Shown here: positions 1 through 7,808 of the stretch, piece after piece
Position numbering within the stretch: the first letter of the stretch is position 1
Layout: every line of letters starts with the position of its first letter
Virus record (IMG/VR): IMGVR_UViG_3300048588_000260
Coordinates: 1-45,522 of that record
Strand: one strand, 5' to 3'
DNA length: 45,522 nt
Source: a virus
The notes under the pieces: generated by a model
The model's database searches: none
Told to the model about the DNA's origin: nothing
Seen by the model: only the letters and a program-made list of their open reading frames with translations
Position numbers and translations under genes: made by a program

Positions 1-490
1 TCGCCTCGGCCGCCGACAGGATCCGAGGCACCCGAGGGGCCTCAGCCGCCGCGATCCGGTTGACCGCTTCCACCGTCGGCCGGACATCCTCGCGGATCGC
101 CGCGACCTGCTCGGCCGCGCCAGCCGTCCGCGCCAGGGCGTCGGACGTGTCGCGCCGAAGCTGCGAGGCCTCCAGCATGGCCTCGGAGCGCGCCGCGTCA
201 AGCTGAGCTTCCAGAATCGCCAGCGTTTCCCGGCGTGTCGCCGTAGACTGGCGCTCCAAAAGCGATTCGAGGGCTCTGGCGTGCTTGTCGGCCAGGATGA
301 GGGTATCGACCGTCCTTTCGTCCGCAAGCGCGTGCAGCGCTTTCCCTTGATCGCGGAGCACGGCCTCGGCTCGTGACGGCAGGGTGCGCAACTCGCGCTG
401 AACCAGGATCGCTTCCCAGGCCAGCCAGCAGAGCATACCGGCGAGCGCGATTCCGGCCAGCCCTAGCGCGTTCAGGATCCATTGCCTCAT
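1..490 (-). CDS. Membrane-anchored coiled-coil protein of the lysis region, N-terminal part (gene continues across the window junction)
   Basis: ATG at 490 overlaps the endolysin stop (ATGA), with GGAGG 6 nt upstream. Residues 6-24 are a hydrophobic segment (LNALGLAGIALAGMLCWLAW), followed by about 140 residues of charged, Ala/Glu/Arg-rich helix typical of a coiled coil. The frame is open to base 1. Collapsing the 8 bases shared by both window ends joins it in frame to the ORF ending at 45327 and gives about 225 aa. No enzyme motif is visible. An N-terminal membrane anchor plus long coiled coil next to an endolysin would suit a spanin-like or holin-associated protein, but this is inference. 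Confidence 0.7.
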   Translation of the reverse strand, partial: MRQWILNALGLAGIALAGMLCWLAWEAILVQRELRTLPSRAEAVLRDQGKALHALADERTVDTLILADKHARALESLLERQSTATRRETLAILEAQLDAARSEAMLEASQLRRDTSDALARTAGAAEQVAAIREDVRPTVEAVNRIAAAEAPRVPRILSAAEA

Positions 491-1074
491 CCGAGTACCT
501 CCAGACGGAACGGGGCGTTCCTGGCGTCTTCCAGTGCGCGCTGGACGTTGCCCTGGTGCGCGATGGTCCGCACCAGGCGAGGGTAGGCTTTCGCCGTCGC
601 CCACTTCATGCCCACTTCGTCAATCAGCCGGTCCATGTCGCCGTGGACTAGGAACCCGCCCCAGGCCTCGGCGTAGCTGGCGCCGCGGGTGATGAGGCGC
701 GCGTAAGCCTCGGTCCCGTCGCGGAGCGAGTGAAAGTCGGCGAACTTCCGCCGCATCCAGACGCGCAGCCGGCCGTTCGGCAGGTCCAGGATCCGCGAGA
801 CGGTCGCCTTCTCCTCGGCGTCCGGCCAGAGCGCGAGCTGCTGCCGGGTGAGTTCCTCTTTGGTCTCCCGCCAGGAGTAGGTCTGGTGCAATCGCGGGTT
901 GAAGGTGATGCCCCAGAAGTTGTGCCGCCCGGATGGCGCGAAGCCCCACTTGGACTCGGCCGCCCATTGCCCGACAGCCATCGGGGCAGGGATTCCGTGC
1001 AGCGCTTCGATGGTCACGGCAACAGCCGCGAAGGAGCGCAGGCGCTCATCTCTCCCGATCAGGTGTGCTTGCAT
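487..1074 (-). CDS. Endolysin, glucosaminidase (GH73/FlgJ-like)
   Basis: 195 aa. Residues 22-45 carry the family signature: a conserved HGIPA segment, then QWAAESKWG with the likely catalytic Glu at 40, and HNFWGI near 52-57. Such enzymes cleave the N-acetylglucosaminyl linkage of peptidoglycan. No signal peptide is seen, so export would need a holin; small membrane proteins follow on the same strand. The start is uncertain. ATG 1074 has no Shine-Dalgarno site, while an unusually perfect one (1131-1143) lies about 57 nt upstream, separated by an in-frame TGA (1108-1110) and a hairpin. The 3' end overlaps the next gene by 4 nt. Confidence 0.85.
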   Translation of the reverse strand: MQAHLIGRDERLRSFAAVAVTIEALHGIPAPMAVGQWAAESKWGFAPSGRHNFWGITFNPRLHQTYSWRETKEELTRQQLALWPDAEEKATVSRILDLPNGRLRVWMRRKFADFHSLRDGTEAYARLITRGASYAEAWGGFLVHGDMDRLIDEVGMKWATAKAYPRLVRTIAHQGNVQRALEDARNAPFRLEVLG

Positions 1075-1095
1075 ACGTCGGTACCGCTCGAACGC

Positions 1096-1143
1096 GCTGG
1101 GGGCGTCTCAGCCCCCGGCCGCGTCAGATTGGATCACCTCCTT
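1096..1143 (-). promoter_or_regulatory. Perfect anti-16S ribosome site followed by short reading frames and a hairpin upstream of the endolysin
   Basis: On the minus strand AAGGAGGTGATCC (1143-1131) is fully complementary to the 16S rRNA 3' tail. No ATG lies at the usual distance; the nearest near-start is CTG at 1127-1125, opening a 22-codon frame that ends inside the endolysin start. Just after it, GGGGGC-TGAGAC-GCCCCC (1115-1098) forms a 6-bp GC stem whose loop contains a TGA in frame with the endolysin. Together these could throttle endolysin translation by reinitiation or coupling, or they could reflect a mutated start. The sequence parts are seen; the function is inferred. Confidence 0.5.
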
Positions 1144-1504
1144 ACGGTTTCTGGCCTCCATAGATCAGCTCGACGGCGCGCCGAAGCCTCCGCGTCTCCG
1201 CGTCCGGGAATTGTCCCTTGAGCGCGTTCACCACCATGTCGAAGATCATCGGGCCGCGTTCCTCGGGCGGGATTGACAGGTCGAGCGCCTGCGACAGCCC
1301 GAAGCGGTTCACGAGCGCGAGGATTTCATCGTCCGCGCGCGTCGGGGTCAGGGTTACGGCAATCGTCACGAGCTGGTAGGCAGGCTGCAGGTAAGGCCCG
1401 GCCTGCTTGACGCCCTTCGTGATGAGGTCTGCCACGTCGCCTCGGAAGTACCCGAGAAGGAATCCGCCGACGGCGGTAACAAGGGATTTCAGCCATTTCG
1501 GCAT
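1142..1504 (-). CDS. Small phage protein with N-terminal hydrophobic helix
   Basis: 120 aa. Residues 7-19 (SLVTAVGGFLLGY) could insert in a membrane; the rest is soluble and contains a TPTRADDEI segment seen in small proteins near phage lysis genes. It starts at ATG 1504 with an AGAGAG-type ribosome site and lies between an exported protein and the endolysin. A lysis-module role such as holin accessory is possible from position only; no defining motif is seen. Confidence 0.6.
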   Translation of the reverse strand: MPKWLKSLVTAVGGFLLGYFRGDVADLITKGVKQAGPYLQPAYQLVTIAVTLTPTRADDEILALVNRFGLSQALDLSIPPEERGPMIFDMVVNALKGQFPDAETRRLRRAVELIYGGQKP

Positions 1505-1525
1505 CGTTGCTCTCTTTCTGGCCGA

Positions 1526-1987
1526 CTACTCCAAGCGGAGCGCGGCCGCGCGAATGACTCCCTGCACCGGCGAGTAGGGCCTGACGTAGACCCGCTCGCC
1601 TTCGACCGCGTACCCGTCCCCGCCAGCCTGGAAGCTGGACATCGGAATCCGGTTGTAAAACACGGCCTGGGAGTGAACCAGGTAAACCGCACCGTTCGAG
1701 GTCGGTACGGCAATGGAAACGGCAGATGGGCCGAAGTTGGGCTCAGCACGGATCTGCTCGCCGGTGAATAGGTCGTCACTGATCCGCAGCACTCCAGGCG
1801 ATTGGAGTTGGGCGCGGAGCACGCCGGCCGTTCGGTCGAAGACCAGGCCTTCGCCGATCTGCACCATGCGCGGATACGGCCAGCCCGGCTCCCACACAGC
1901 GACATAGGCCGTGGCGTCCGTTGTTTGCGCCAGCAGCGCCATGCAGAGCCCCAGGAAGACCAGGGCAATTGAGATTCGTCTTTTCAT
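1526..1987 (-). CDS. Exported phage protein with signal peptide
   Basis: 153 aa. The start is ATG 1987, chosen because GGAGG lies 6 nt upstream and the ATG overlaps the previous stop (ATGA). It gives MKRRISIALVFLGLCMALL, a clear signal peptide (positive n-region, hydrophobic core, likely cut near residues 20-25). The mature part is beta-rich with repeated aromatic residues and no catalytic motif I recognise. It sits in the late operon between tail-fibre and lysis genes, so it may be a virion-associated or periplasmic accessory. Function unknown. Confidence 0.65.
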   Translation of the reverse strand: MKRRISIALVFLGLCMALLAQTTDATAYVAVWEPGWPYPRMVQIGEGLVFDRTAGVLRAQLQSPGVLRISDDLFTGEQIRAEPNFGPSAVSIAVPTSNGAVYLVHSQAVFYNRIPMSSFQAGGDGYAVEGERVYVRPYSPVQGVIRAAALRLE

Positions 1988-2223
1988 TGAGCCTCCAGGC
2001 AGATCGTGGCCACTGCGGGCCATCGGGTTGGAGTCTTCTGGTACACCCACGCCGCGACGGAGATCTCGCAGTGCGGGCGCTTGAGCAGCAGCTTGCCGCC
2101 TTCGACGCGCAAGCCGCCTTGAAGCGAGGACACTGCGGGCCGGTCCAGTCTGATGACGTAGACCTTGGCTGGCTCAGGCCGCCAGGCCAACATACAGAAC
2201 AGGAGCGCGACCCGCAGCGTCAT
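1984..2223 (-). CDS. Small protein with hydrophobic N-terminus, function unknown
   Basis: 79 aa beginning MTLRVALLFCMLAW, a short hydrophobic start that may be a signal sequence; the remainder is basic and beta-like (VYVIRLDRPAV). It overlaps the following signal-peptide protein by 4 nt and follows the Ig-like protein by 7 nt, so it is part of the late operon. No recognised family. Confidence 0.5.
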   Translation of the reverse strand: MTLRVALLFCMLAWRPEPAKVYVIRLDRPAVSSLQGGLRVEGGKLLLKRPHCEISVAAWVYQKTPTRWPAVATICLEAQ

Positions 2224-2230
2224 GAGTGGC

Positions 2231-2554
2231 CTACTTCGGCTCCGGGGTCCCGAAGGATACCTGGAAAGTCACCGGAGGCAGGGCCTCGGCCGGATCAGCG
2301 ACGACTTCGACGAGCACGTCAACGGATTGCGCGCCATTGAAGGCGCGAACGGTGGATCCGCCCAGCGCGCCCGTTGCGACCACCATCGCCTTCGCCGGAT
2401 CAACCGGATCTGGAACGACAGTGGTCACTGGGCCGGGCAGGGTCGGATGAGCAAGGTTCAGCCAGGTGATCGGCGCGGTAACAGGCACCGGGTTTCCGTC
2501 CGCGTCGAACTGCTCGAACGTGACGGGCACCTTCTGGTTCTTATTGATAGTCAT
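2231..2554 (-). CDS. Ig-like virion decoration or tail accessory protein
   Basis: 107 aa, ATG 2554 with GGAGG close upstream. The pattern of short beta strands with Val/Thr/Pro-rich turns (VPVTFEQFDADGNPV and a Gly-Gly-Ser-Thr-Val strand) resembles bacterial Ig-like (Big) domains found on phage tails and capsids, where they make weak surface contacts. It lies directly downstream of the tail fibre gene. The assignment rests on fold-like pattern and position. Confidence 0.55.
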   Translation of the reverse strand: MTINKNQKVPVTFEQFDADGNPVPVTAPITWLNLAHPTLPGPVTTVVPDPVDPAKAMVVATGALGGSTVRAFNGAQSVDVLVEVVADPAEALPPVTFQVSFGTPEPK

Positions 2555-2567
2555 AGTCCTCCATGAA

Positions 2568-4733
2568 TTAGTCCTTGCGATATTCGATGCTCAGACTAAA
2601 GGCGTCAACGGTGCCACTTGTAGCGGTAGTTTCAATCCATACCCAGGAGCCCGCTGGAATAGTGGCATCGTCAAAAGTCGTGACCTCCGTGGCGGTGGTT
2701 GTGCTGGTGGTAGTGCTTCCCCCAGTTACTACTTCATTTCCGGCCGCGCTGCGATCCGTGGAATGCCGAACTGTCCAAGTGAGAGAGGGACTCGAACCCA
2801 TCACCACGGAGTTCATCCGCTCGATGGTGATGGCTTCTTTGGTGAAGAAGAATGTTCGATCCTCGCTACTAGTAGGAGAGTTCAGCGTGATTTCTTGCTG
2901 ATGTTTGGCCGCGTTGTACGGAAGCCCTACCACCACCCATCCGGGGTTCCCGGCAAAGACTACGTTAGCCCAGACTACAAGATAGGTTCCGGGAGACAAT
3001 GGAAGGTCAGCCAAAACCCAGTTAATCGGGTGGTGAGTATATGAACCATTCCTACGCAGGAAGGCTCCAGTCACTCCGGGCTCCACGGTGATAATGAAGA
3101 ATTGGCCCGGCTGAACACCACTGCCTGGAAGCGTGATGTCGATATTGTTGCTCCCAATGTAGTAGAGCGTATTTACAGCCGCTGATCCAATGTCTACCCA
3201 TGCGTCAACAATGGTTGGCGTAAGAGCAACTGGCAACTGATAGGCAAGCTTCCATGTGGGTTCGGTCCCTGATTCCCAGTGAAGAGTTCTGGTAACTCCC
3301 CCGCCGATACTGCCAGAAGAAAGCCTATTTGCGTGGAATACGCCTGACGTTATATCCGCTGCCGCGTGAGTATGAACCGTCGCCGCCTTTGCATCCAGCG
3401 CCGCCTGCAGGTCCGTTTGGTCGGCCAGCGTGCCCGTGATGTCGCCCCAAGCCCCACCGCCGCCAACGCCCGGCAGGTTGCCGGCCTGCACCTTTTTCAG
3501 CGCGCCGGCAGCCTCGGAATCCCCGATCATGAGGAAGTCGCCAGACACCGGAGTGACTTTTTCCGTCAGGTCCCCAATCAGTCCGGACTCGACCTCGGCC
3601 GCGCCAATGTTGGAAAGCGTATTCGCGCTCGCGTCGATGGTCTTGCCAGTCAGGGTCTGCGTATCGGAAGTCCCGACGATGGCCCCGGACGGAGCGGCTT
3701 TGCCGGAGTCCGCGAGCAGCTTCCCGCTGGTACCGTTGAACGCGGCCAGGTTGCCGTCCACTGACGAAGCTGGCCCGACCACGTCGCCCGTCCCTGCAAC
3801 CGTTCCAGGTCCCCAGCTACTGGTGCCGTCGTCAAAGACCAGCACCTGTCCATCCGTGGCGCCGAACGTGTCTACGTCGGAAAGATCGTTGAGGGCGTGC
3901 GAGTGGGAGCTGGAGGCCTTCCCGTCAAGCTGCGTCTGGATGTTGGAGGTTACGCCGTCGGTGTGGTTCAGCTCCGCCGAGCTGGCCGTCACTTCGGAAA
4001 GCTTCGTCAGGTCGGCCGCGCTTGCCGCGCCCACCAGGAAGGTGTTCAGGTCGAGATTCCCGCCGAGCTGGGGCGTCGTGTCCTCGACCACGTTCGCCAA
4101 TCCGCCGCCGCCCCCGGTAGGCGCGGCCGATTGCCACTCGCCGGTTCCGCTGTCGTAGGTCAGCACGTCGCCGTCCGATGGAGTGCCGAGATTCACGTCG
4201 GTCAGATCGTCCAGCGCGGAGGCTCCGGCAGACACCGTGCCAGGAGCCCAGGAACCACTGTTGAAGACGAGCGCCTGCCCGTCCGTAGCGCCAGCCGTCG
4301 AAACGTCCGAGAGGTCGCCCAGCGCCCCCGCAGCCGCCGCGGCTGCCGTGATGACGCGAAAGACGGTGCCATCGTAGGCCAGGGCGTAAACGTAGCCAGC
4401 AGCCAGGGTGCCAGCGCCCGGGTCTGCCGTGCCATCGCTCATCTTGATGGACTTCGCCCCGAGCCCGTCGAGATTGAGGGTGATCGCGCCGGCCGCGCTG
4501 GCCACGTCTGGCCGAAAGAACACGACTTGCCCGGTGGAATACGCCTCCAGCGCAGGATCCAGGCTCGCCACATAGGCCGATCCGGAGGCACTCGCCGGAG
4601 CCGCGTAGAGGGGCGCGCCGGACTGCAGCGCGGTGATGTCGAGCTTGCTTGAGTCCAGGAACTCGAAATTCGCGTTCAGGTCCTCGCGAGAGTCGCGCAC
4701 GATATGTGGCCCGAGAATTTCAACGATTGGCAT
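2568..4733 (-). CDS. Tail fibre / receptor-binding protein
   Basis: 721 aa, ATG 4733 with GGGAGG upstream. The N-terminal two thirds contain repeats of the form LxDLSDV...GATDGQ.LVF (near residues 137-165, 185-205, 285-305) and small-residue shaft segments such as TLTGKTID, typical of trimeric phage fibres. The last 270 or so residues are globular, rich in aromatic and Thr residues, and likely form the receptor-binding tip. The DNA for this tip (about 2568-3365) is visibly AT-richer than its surroundings, which suggests acquisition from another source. It is the last large tail gene of the late operon. Confidence 0.85.
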   Translation of the reverse strand: MPIVEILGPHIVRDSREDLNANFEFLDSSKLDITALQSGAPLYAAPASASGSAYVASLDPALEAYSTGQVVFFRPDVASAAGAITLNLDGLGAKSIKMSDGTADPGAGTLAAGYVYALAYDGTVFRVITAAAAAAGALGDLSDVSTAGATDGQALVFNSGSWAPGTVSAGASALDDLTDVNLGTPSDGDVLTYDSGTGEWQSAAPTGGGGGLANVVEDTTPQLGGNLDLNTFLVGAASAADLTKLSEVTASSAELNHTDGVTSNIQTQLDGKASSSHSHALNDLSDVDTFGATDGQVLVFDDGTSSWGPGTVAGTGDVVGPASSVDGNLAAFNGTSGKLLADSGKAAPSGAIVGTSDTQTLTGKTIDASANTLSNIGAAEVESGLIGDLTEKVTPVSGDFLMIGDSEAAGALKKVQAGNLPGVGGGGAWGDITGTLADQTDLQAALDAKAATVHTHAAADITSGVFHANRLSSGSIGGGVTRTLHWESGTEPTWKLAYQLPVALTPTIVDAWVDIGSAAVNTLYYIGSNNIDITLPGSGVQPGQFFIITVEPGVTGAFLRRNGSYTHHPINWVLADLPLSPGTYLVVWANVVFAGNPGWVVVGLPYNAAKHQQEITLNSPTSSEDRTFFFTKEAITIERMNSVVMGSSPSLTWTVRHSTDRSAAGNEVVTGGSTTTSTTTATEVTTFDDATIPAGSWVWIETTATSGTVDAFSLSIEYRKD

Positions 4734-4745
4734 AACTATTCCTCC

Positions 4746-7700
4746 CTATGTCCCCGCTGTGAGCTTCACGCGGCAGCGCAGCCCGGTGTGACGGGCCTCG
4801 CAGAGGTCTGCAGGATCTCCGGCGACGCGCTGGCCGTGCTCGATTCCAACGAATGGATTGACCCCGCCCGTTCCCTGCCCGAACTGCGGCCAGGTTCCGG
4901 TCAAGGCTCCGCTGCCTGACGTGCCCGAATGGGTCACGATGGAAGCGTTTATCGTGGATGCCGAGCCCCAGATTTTGACGTGCAGCGTCTCTTCGTCGGT
5001 GGCCGCTAGGATCTGGCTCGAATAAACAGAGCTTCCCGCGCGCCGAATGCAAAGCCTCCAACCAACGCCGCTTGCTGAGTCGTATTCCAGCCCTACGAAG
5101 TTGGAAGGGTCGATGGAGTACGGGCTTGAAAAGACTCCGATTCGGTCCACCCGGTTGGTTGTAGTTACCTGCAGGTAGACGACCGAAATTTCGAAGTACC
5201 GAGGGTATAGCGGGCCGAAAGCGTTCTTCGGCCAGATGTTCGCGGCCTTCGCTCCGCCTTCGACGTCGAGCAGGACAAACACGAAATCGTCCAGGTTCGG
5301 GGTCGTGATGGAGGCCCACATCTCCGGCTCATCTGGGTTAGAGTCCCAAAGGTAGGCCTCATAAGTGCCTTCGCTCGAAACCATGGTGTTCGGAAACCGG
5401 CTGCTTTCCCAGCGCATCCAGTCTTCCCGGAACTCCAAGTACTCGGCGTCCATCGCGTCGATGCTCGTCTCCCCTTCGCCCGGGTCACTTCCGCCGCCGC
5501 CTCCGCCTGTATAGGTGCCCGTAATGACCCCTGGAGGGACCGCCAGCGACTTCTGCACGGCCTTGGTGATCCGCCGATTATCGAAGGCCGCGCATTCGAT
5601 CTTGTGACGCGAGCGCTTCGCGTCAAAGTAGGTGAAGGACACCCGCTGGATGATTTGTCCGACGGCCTGGTGCTGAGTCACGTAGCGATTCGTGGCGACG
5701 GCAAAGCCGCCGACGTCGAGGTTGTCGCGGTCCCAGCTCTCCAGGGCGATGGCCGTTCGCGGGTAGGCCTTCTGGGCGATTTCCGTTCGCGCCCGGTTGA
5801 GGCATTCCGAGTTCGAGGTCAGGTCGGATTCCGTCAGGACCGACTCCCAGGAGCCATAGAGCGCAACCGAATCCTCATCCGTCTCGGTGGCCGTGAATTC
5901 GCCCGTCTCATTGCTTTGCACCGTGACCACGTTGGCCAGGTCGCCAGACGATGAGCCGAAGCTGCTCATGGTCCAGGAGCGCGCATCGTGCGGATAGGCC
6001 CGGTATCCTTCCGTTTCCACGAAGCGAGTCAGGGTCGCCGCCGCGCAGAGCTGGGCGTTCGCCACCGTTACCTCGCCGGTGAGCGTGGCGTCTTCGCTCC
6101 CGCCGGTGACCGCCGCGTACTTGGCCGGGTAGATGGCAAGCGTTACCTCGCTCGCGCCTACCGAGGCCGTCAAGGCCAGCTCCAGCCGGTACCAGGTGTT
6201 GCTATCGCCGTCGGTTTCCATCGGCGCGGTACCGCCCGAGGACAGCTCGCCTGTTGCCAGGTTCACCCGCACAGCCTGCAGGCCCGAAAGGTCGTCTTTC
6301 AGCTCGACCGTGCAGATGCCGGTGCCCTGCTTGACGAGCAGCATGGCGGTGAAGGGCCGCGTCTCAGCCAGGGTGCAAGCTCCGGCGTGCACAAGCGCCG
6401 AGGCCTGGACCGTCTGCGACACCCCGCCTACCGCCGCCGCGCTGGCGTCCTCCACCAGGTGCGTTCGGCCGGCGAATCCGCGCGGGCGCGCTTCGGTTTG
6501 CTCGGTAACGGTGACCGCGCCCTCCAGGTCCCACCAGTCCAGATCGGTGAGCCTGGCGCTCGCGCCAAGCAGGTTGTGCGCGTCGCCGAAGGTAAAGGGT
6601 AGAGCCTCATCTTTCGGCGCGCCAATCTCGCACAGGGCCTCAGGATGGATGCGCCACGGGTAGCCGGTCTGGGCCGAGATATCGTCCAGGCACTGGTCAA
6701 GCGGGCGTTTGTTCCATGTGAAGTTGAGCGAAGAAACGGCGGCTGACGTGAAGCGCGGCGTCAGGTAGGGCGCGTACTCGGTCAGGAGCGCCGAGACCAC
6801 GGCCTGGTCGGTTTGTGAGCTGAACGTCTCAGAGACCAGCGTCCGACGCATTTTCTGCCGGTAATCCACCGCGAACACGTCCACGTGGCAGCTTGCCTGG
6901 GTGCGCGGCCAGGTCGCATTGACCTCAGCGACGATGCCCAGGAACTCGTTAGCGGAAACCGAGTATCGCTCCACGTAGGCCGGAACGAACAGCTCGCGGG
7001 CTGGGTACTCGTCCCACGCCATAGAGGCGTCTTCCCAGGCGAAATCTGCCTCAGCCCAGGAGTAGGCGGCCTCATCCGGCAGCTCCGCAAGCTCGGCAAT
7101 CGCCCAGCAGCAGGTTCCCGCGTCCGCGCCCGGCGCCAGGGACAGCTCCACGTAAGGCATGGCCGTGGCCGTGGCCGGGCTGAGGGTAAGACCGACGCCG
7201 AATCGCCACCAGTCCGGGTCCGTGCCGTCGACGTAGACCGCACCGGTACCGGAGCCTACCGAGTAAGCCCCAGTGAAGCTGTTCACGTTGATTGTCGTCG
7301 AGCTGCTCGCAAGGCCATTGTTGGCCGTGGCCGTGATGGCAACATCGCTCCCGGGCGTGGACTCCTTCCGCAGGAAAAGCGAGGCCACGAAATAGCGGGC
7401 CTCCACCGCGCCGGTGGGATCGCCGAAGGCGTCGAGCGGGTGCTCGACCAGATAGGTGCGGTTGCTGATCGTGCCGGCCGCTTCCGTCTCGGCCACGGTC
7501 CACCGCAGGCCATTTCCGCCGACGTGTTCCGGCATCGCGCCCCAGGTAGCGACGGGCGTCGAGACATCGGTGAGGGTCCAGTTGGATTCCGCCAGCCGGT
7601 TGGAGTTCCGCAACAGGTTGCGGTCGTCACGAATGACGACGTGCTGGCCCACGGTGGGGCGCTCATCCTCGGCGTCGAGAACCTGCTGAAACTTGGCCCG

Positions 7701-7799
7701 GCTCGTGTAGCCGTTCAGCTCGCGCGTAACCTCGATTCCGACCTTCCGGCTGAGGGTCCTCCGCTCCAGATAGCCGTCAATGTAAACGCGAAGTGCCAT
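4746..7799 (-). CDS. Large tail-tip / baseplate protein with carbohydrate-binding-like inserts
   Basis: 1017 aa, ATG 7799, 9 nt after the tape measure gene. The N-terminal 60 residues resemble the first domain of baseplate hub proteins (VYIDGYLERR...VTRELNG...VGQHVVIRDD). A jelly-roll-like insert follows at about 62-240 (NLLRNSNRLAESNW), with a second one near 440-590 (RPFTAMLLVKQG...WYRLELALTAS); both look like concanavalin-like domains of phage tail proteins. A Gly stretch near 760 separates the C-terminal domain. Likely function: tail tip carrying the fibre and contacting the cell surface. Confidence 0.7.
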   Translation of the reverse strand: MALRVYIDGYLERRTLSRKVGIEVTRELNGYTSRAKFQQVLDAEDERPTVGQHVVIRDDRNLLRNSNRLAESNWTLTDVSTPVATWGAMPEHVGGNGLRWTVAETEAAGTISNRTYLVEHPLDAFGDPTGAVEARYFVASLFLRKESTPGSDVAITATANNGLASSSTTINVNSFTGAYSVGSGTGAVYVDGTDPDWWRFGVGLTLSPATATAMPYVELSLAPGADAGTCCWAIAELAELPDEAAYSWAEADFAWEDASMAWDEYPARELFVPAYVERYSVSANEFLGIVAEVNATWPRTQASCHVDVFAVDYRQKMRRTLVSETFSSQTDQAVVSALLTEYAPYLTPRFTSAAVSSLNFTWNKRPLDQCLDDISAQTGYPWRIHPEALCEIGAPKDEALPFTFGDAHNLLGASARLTDLDWWDLEGAVTVTEQTEARPRGFAGRTHLVEDASAAAVGGVSQTVQASALVHAGACTLAETRPFTAMLLVKQGTGICTVELKDDLSGLQAVRVNLATGELSSGGTAPMETDGDSNTWYRLELALTASVGASEVTLAIYPAKYAAVTGGSEDATLTGEVTVANAQLCAAATLTRFVETEGYRAYPHDARSWTMSSFGSSSGDLANVVTVQSNETGEFTATETDEDSVALYGSWESVLTESDLTSNSECLNRARTEIAQKAYPRTAIALESWDRDNLDVGGFAVATNRYVTQHQAVGQIIQRVSFTYFDAKRSRHKIECAAFDNRRITKAVQKSLAVPPGVITGTYTGGGGGGSDPGEGETSIDAMDAEYLEFREDWMRWESSRFPNTMVSSEGTYEAYLWDSNPDEPEMWASITTPNLDDFVFVLLDVEGGAKAANIWPKNAFGPLYPRYFEISVVYLQVTTTNRVDRIGVFSSPYSIDPSNFVGLEYDSASGVGWRLCIRRAGSSVYSSQILAATDEETLHVKIWGSASTINASIVTHSGTSGSGALTGTWPQFGQGTGGVNPFVGIEHGQRVAGDPADLCEARHTGLRCRVKLTAGT

Positions 7800-7808
7800 G
7801 GTTCCCGC

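Noticed and set aside
1074-1137. Genome-wide reassignment of TGA to explain the in-frame TGA before the endolysin
   Set aside because: Many genes here end in TGA with tight ATGA or TGATG overlaps, so TGA works as a stop.
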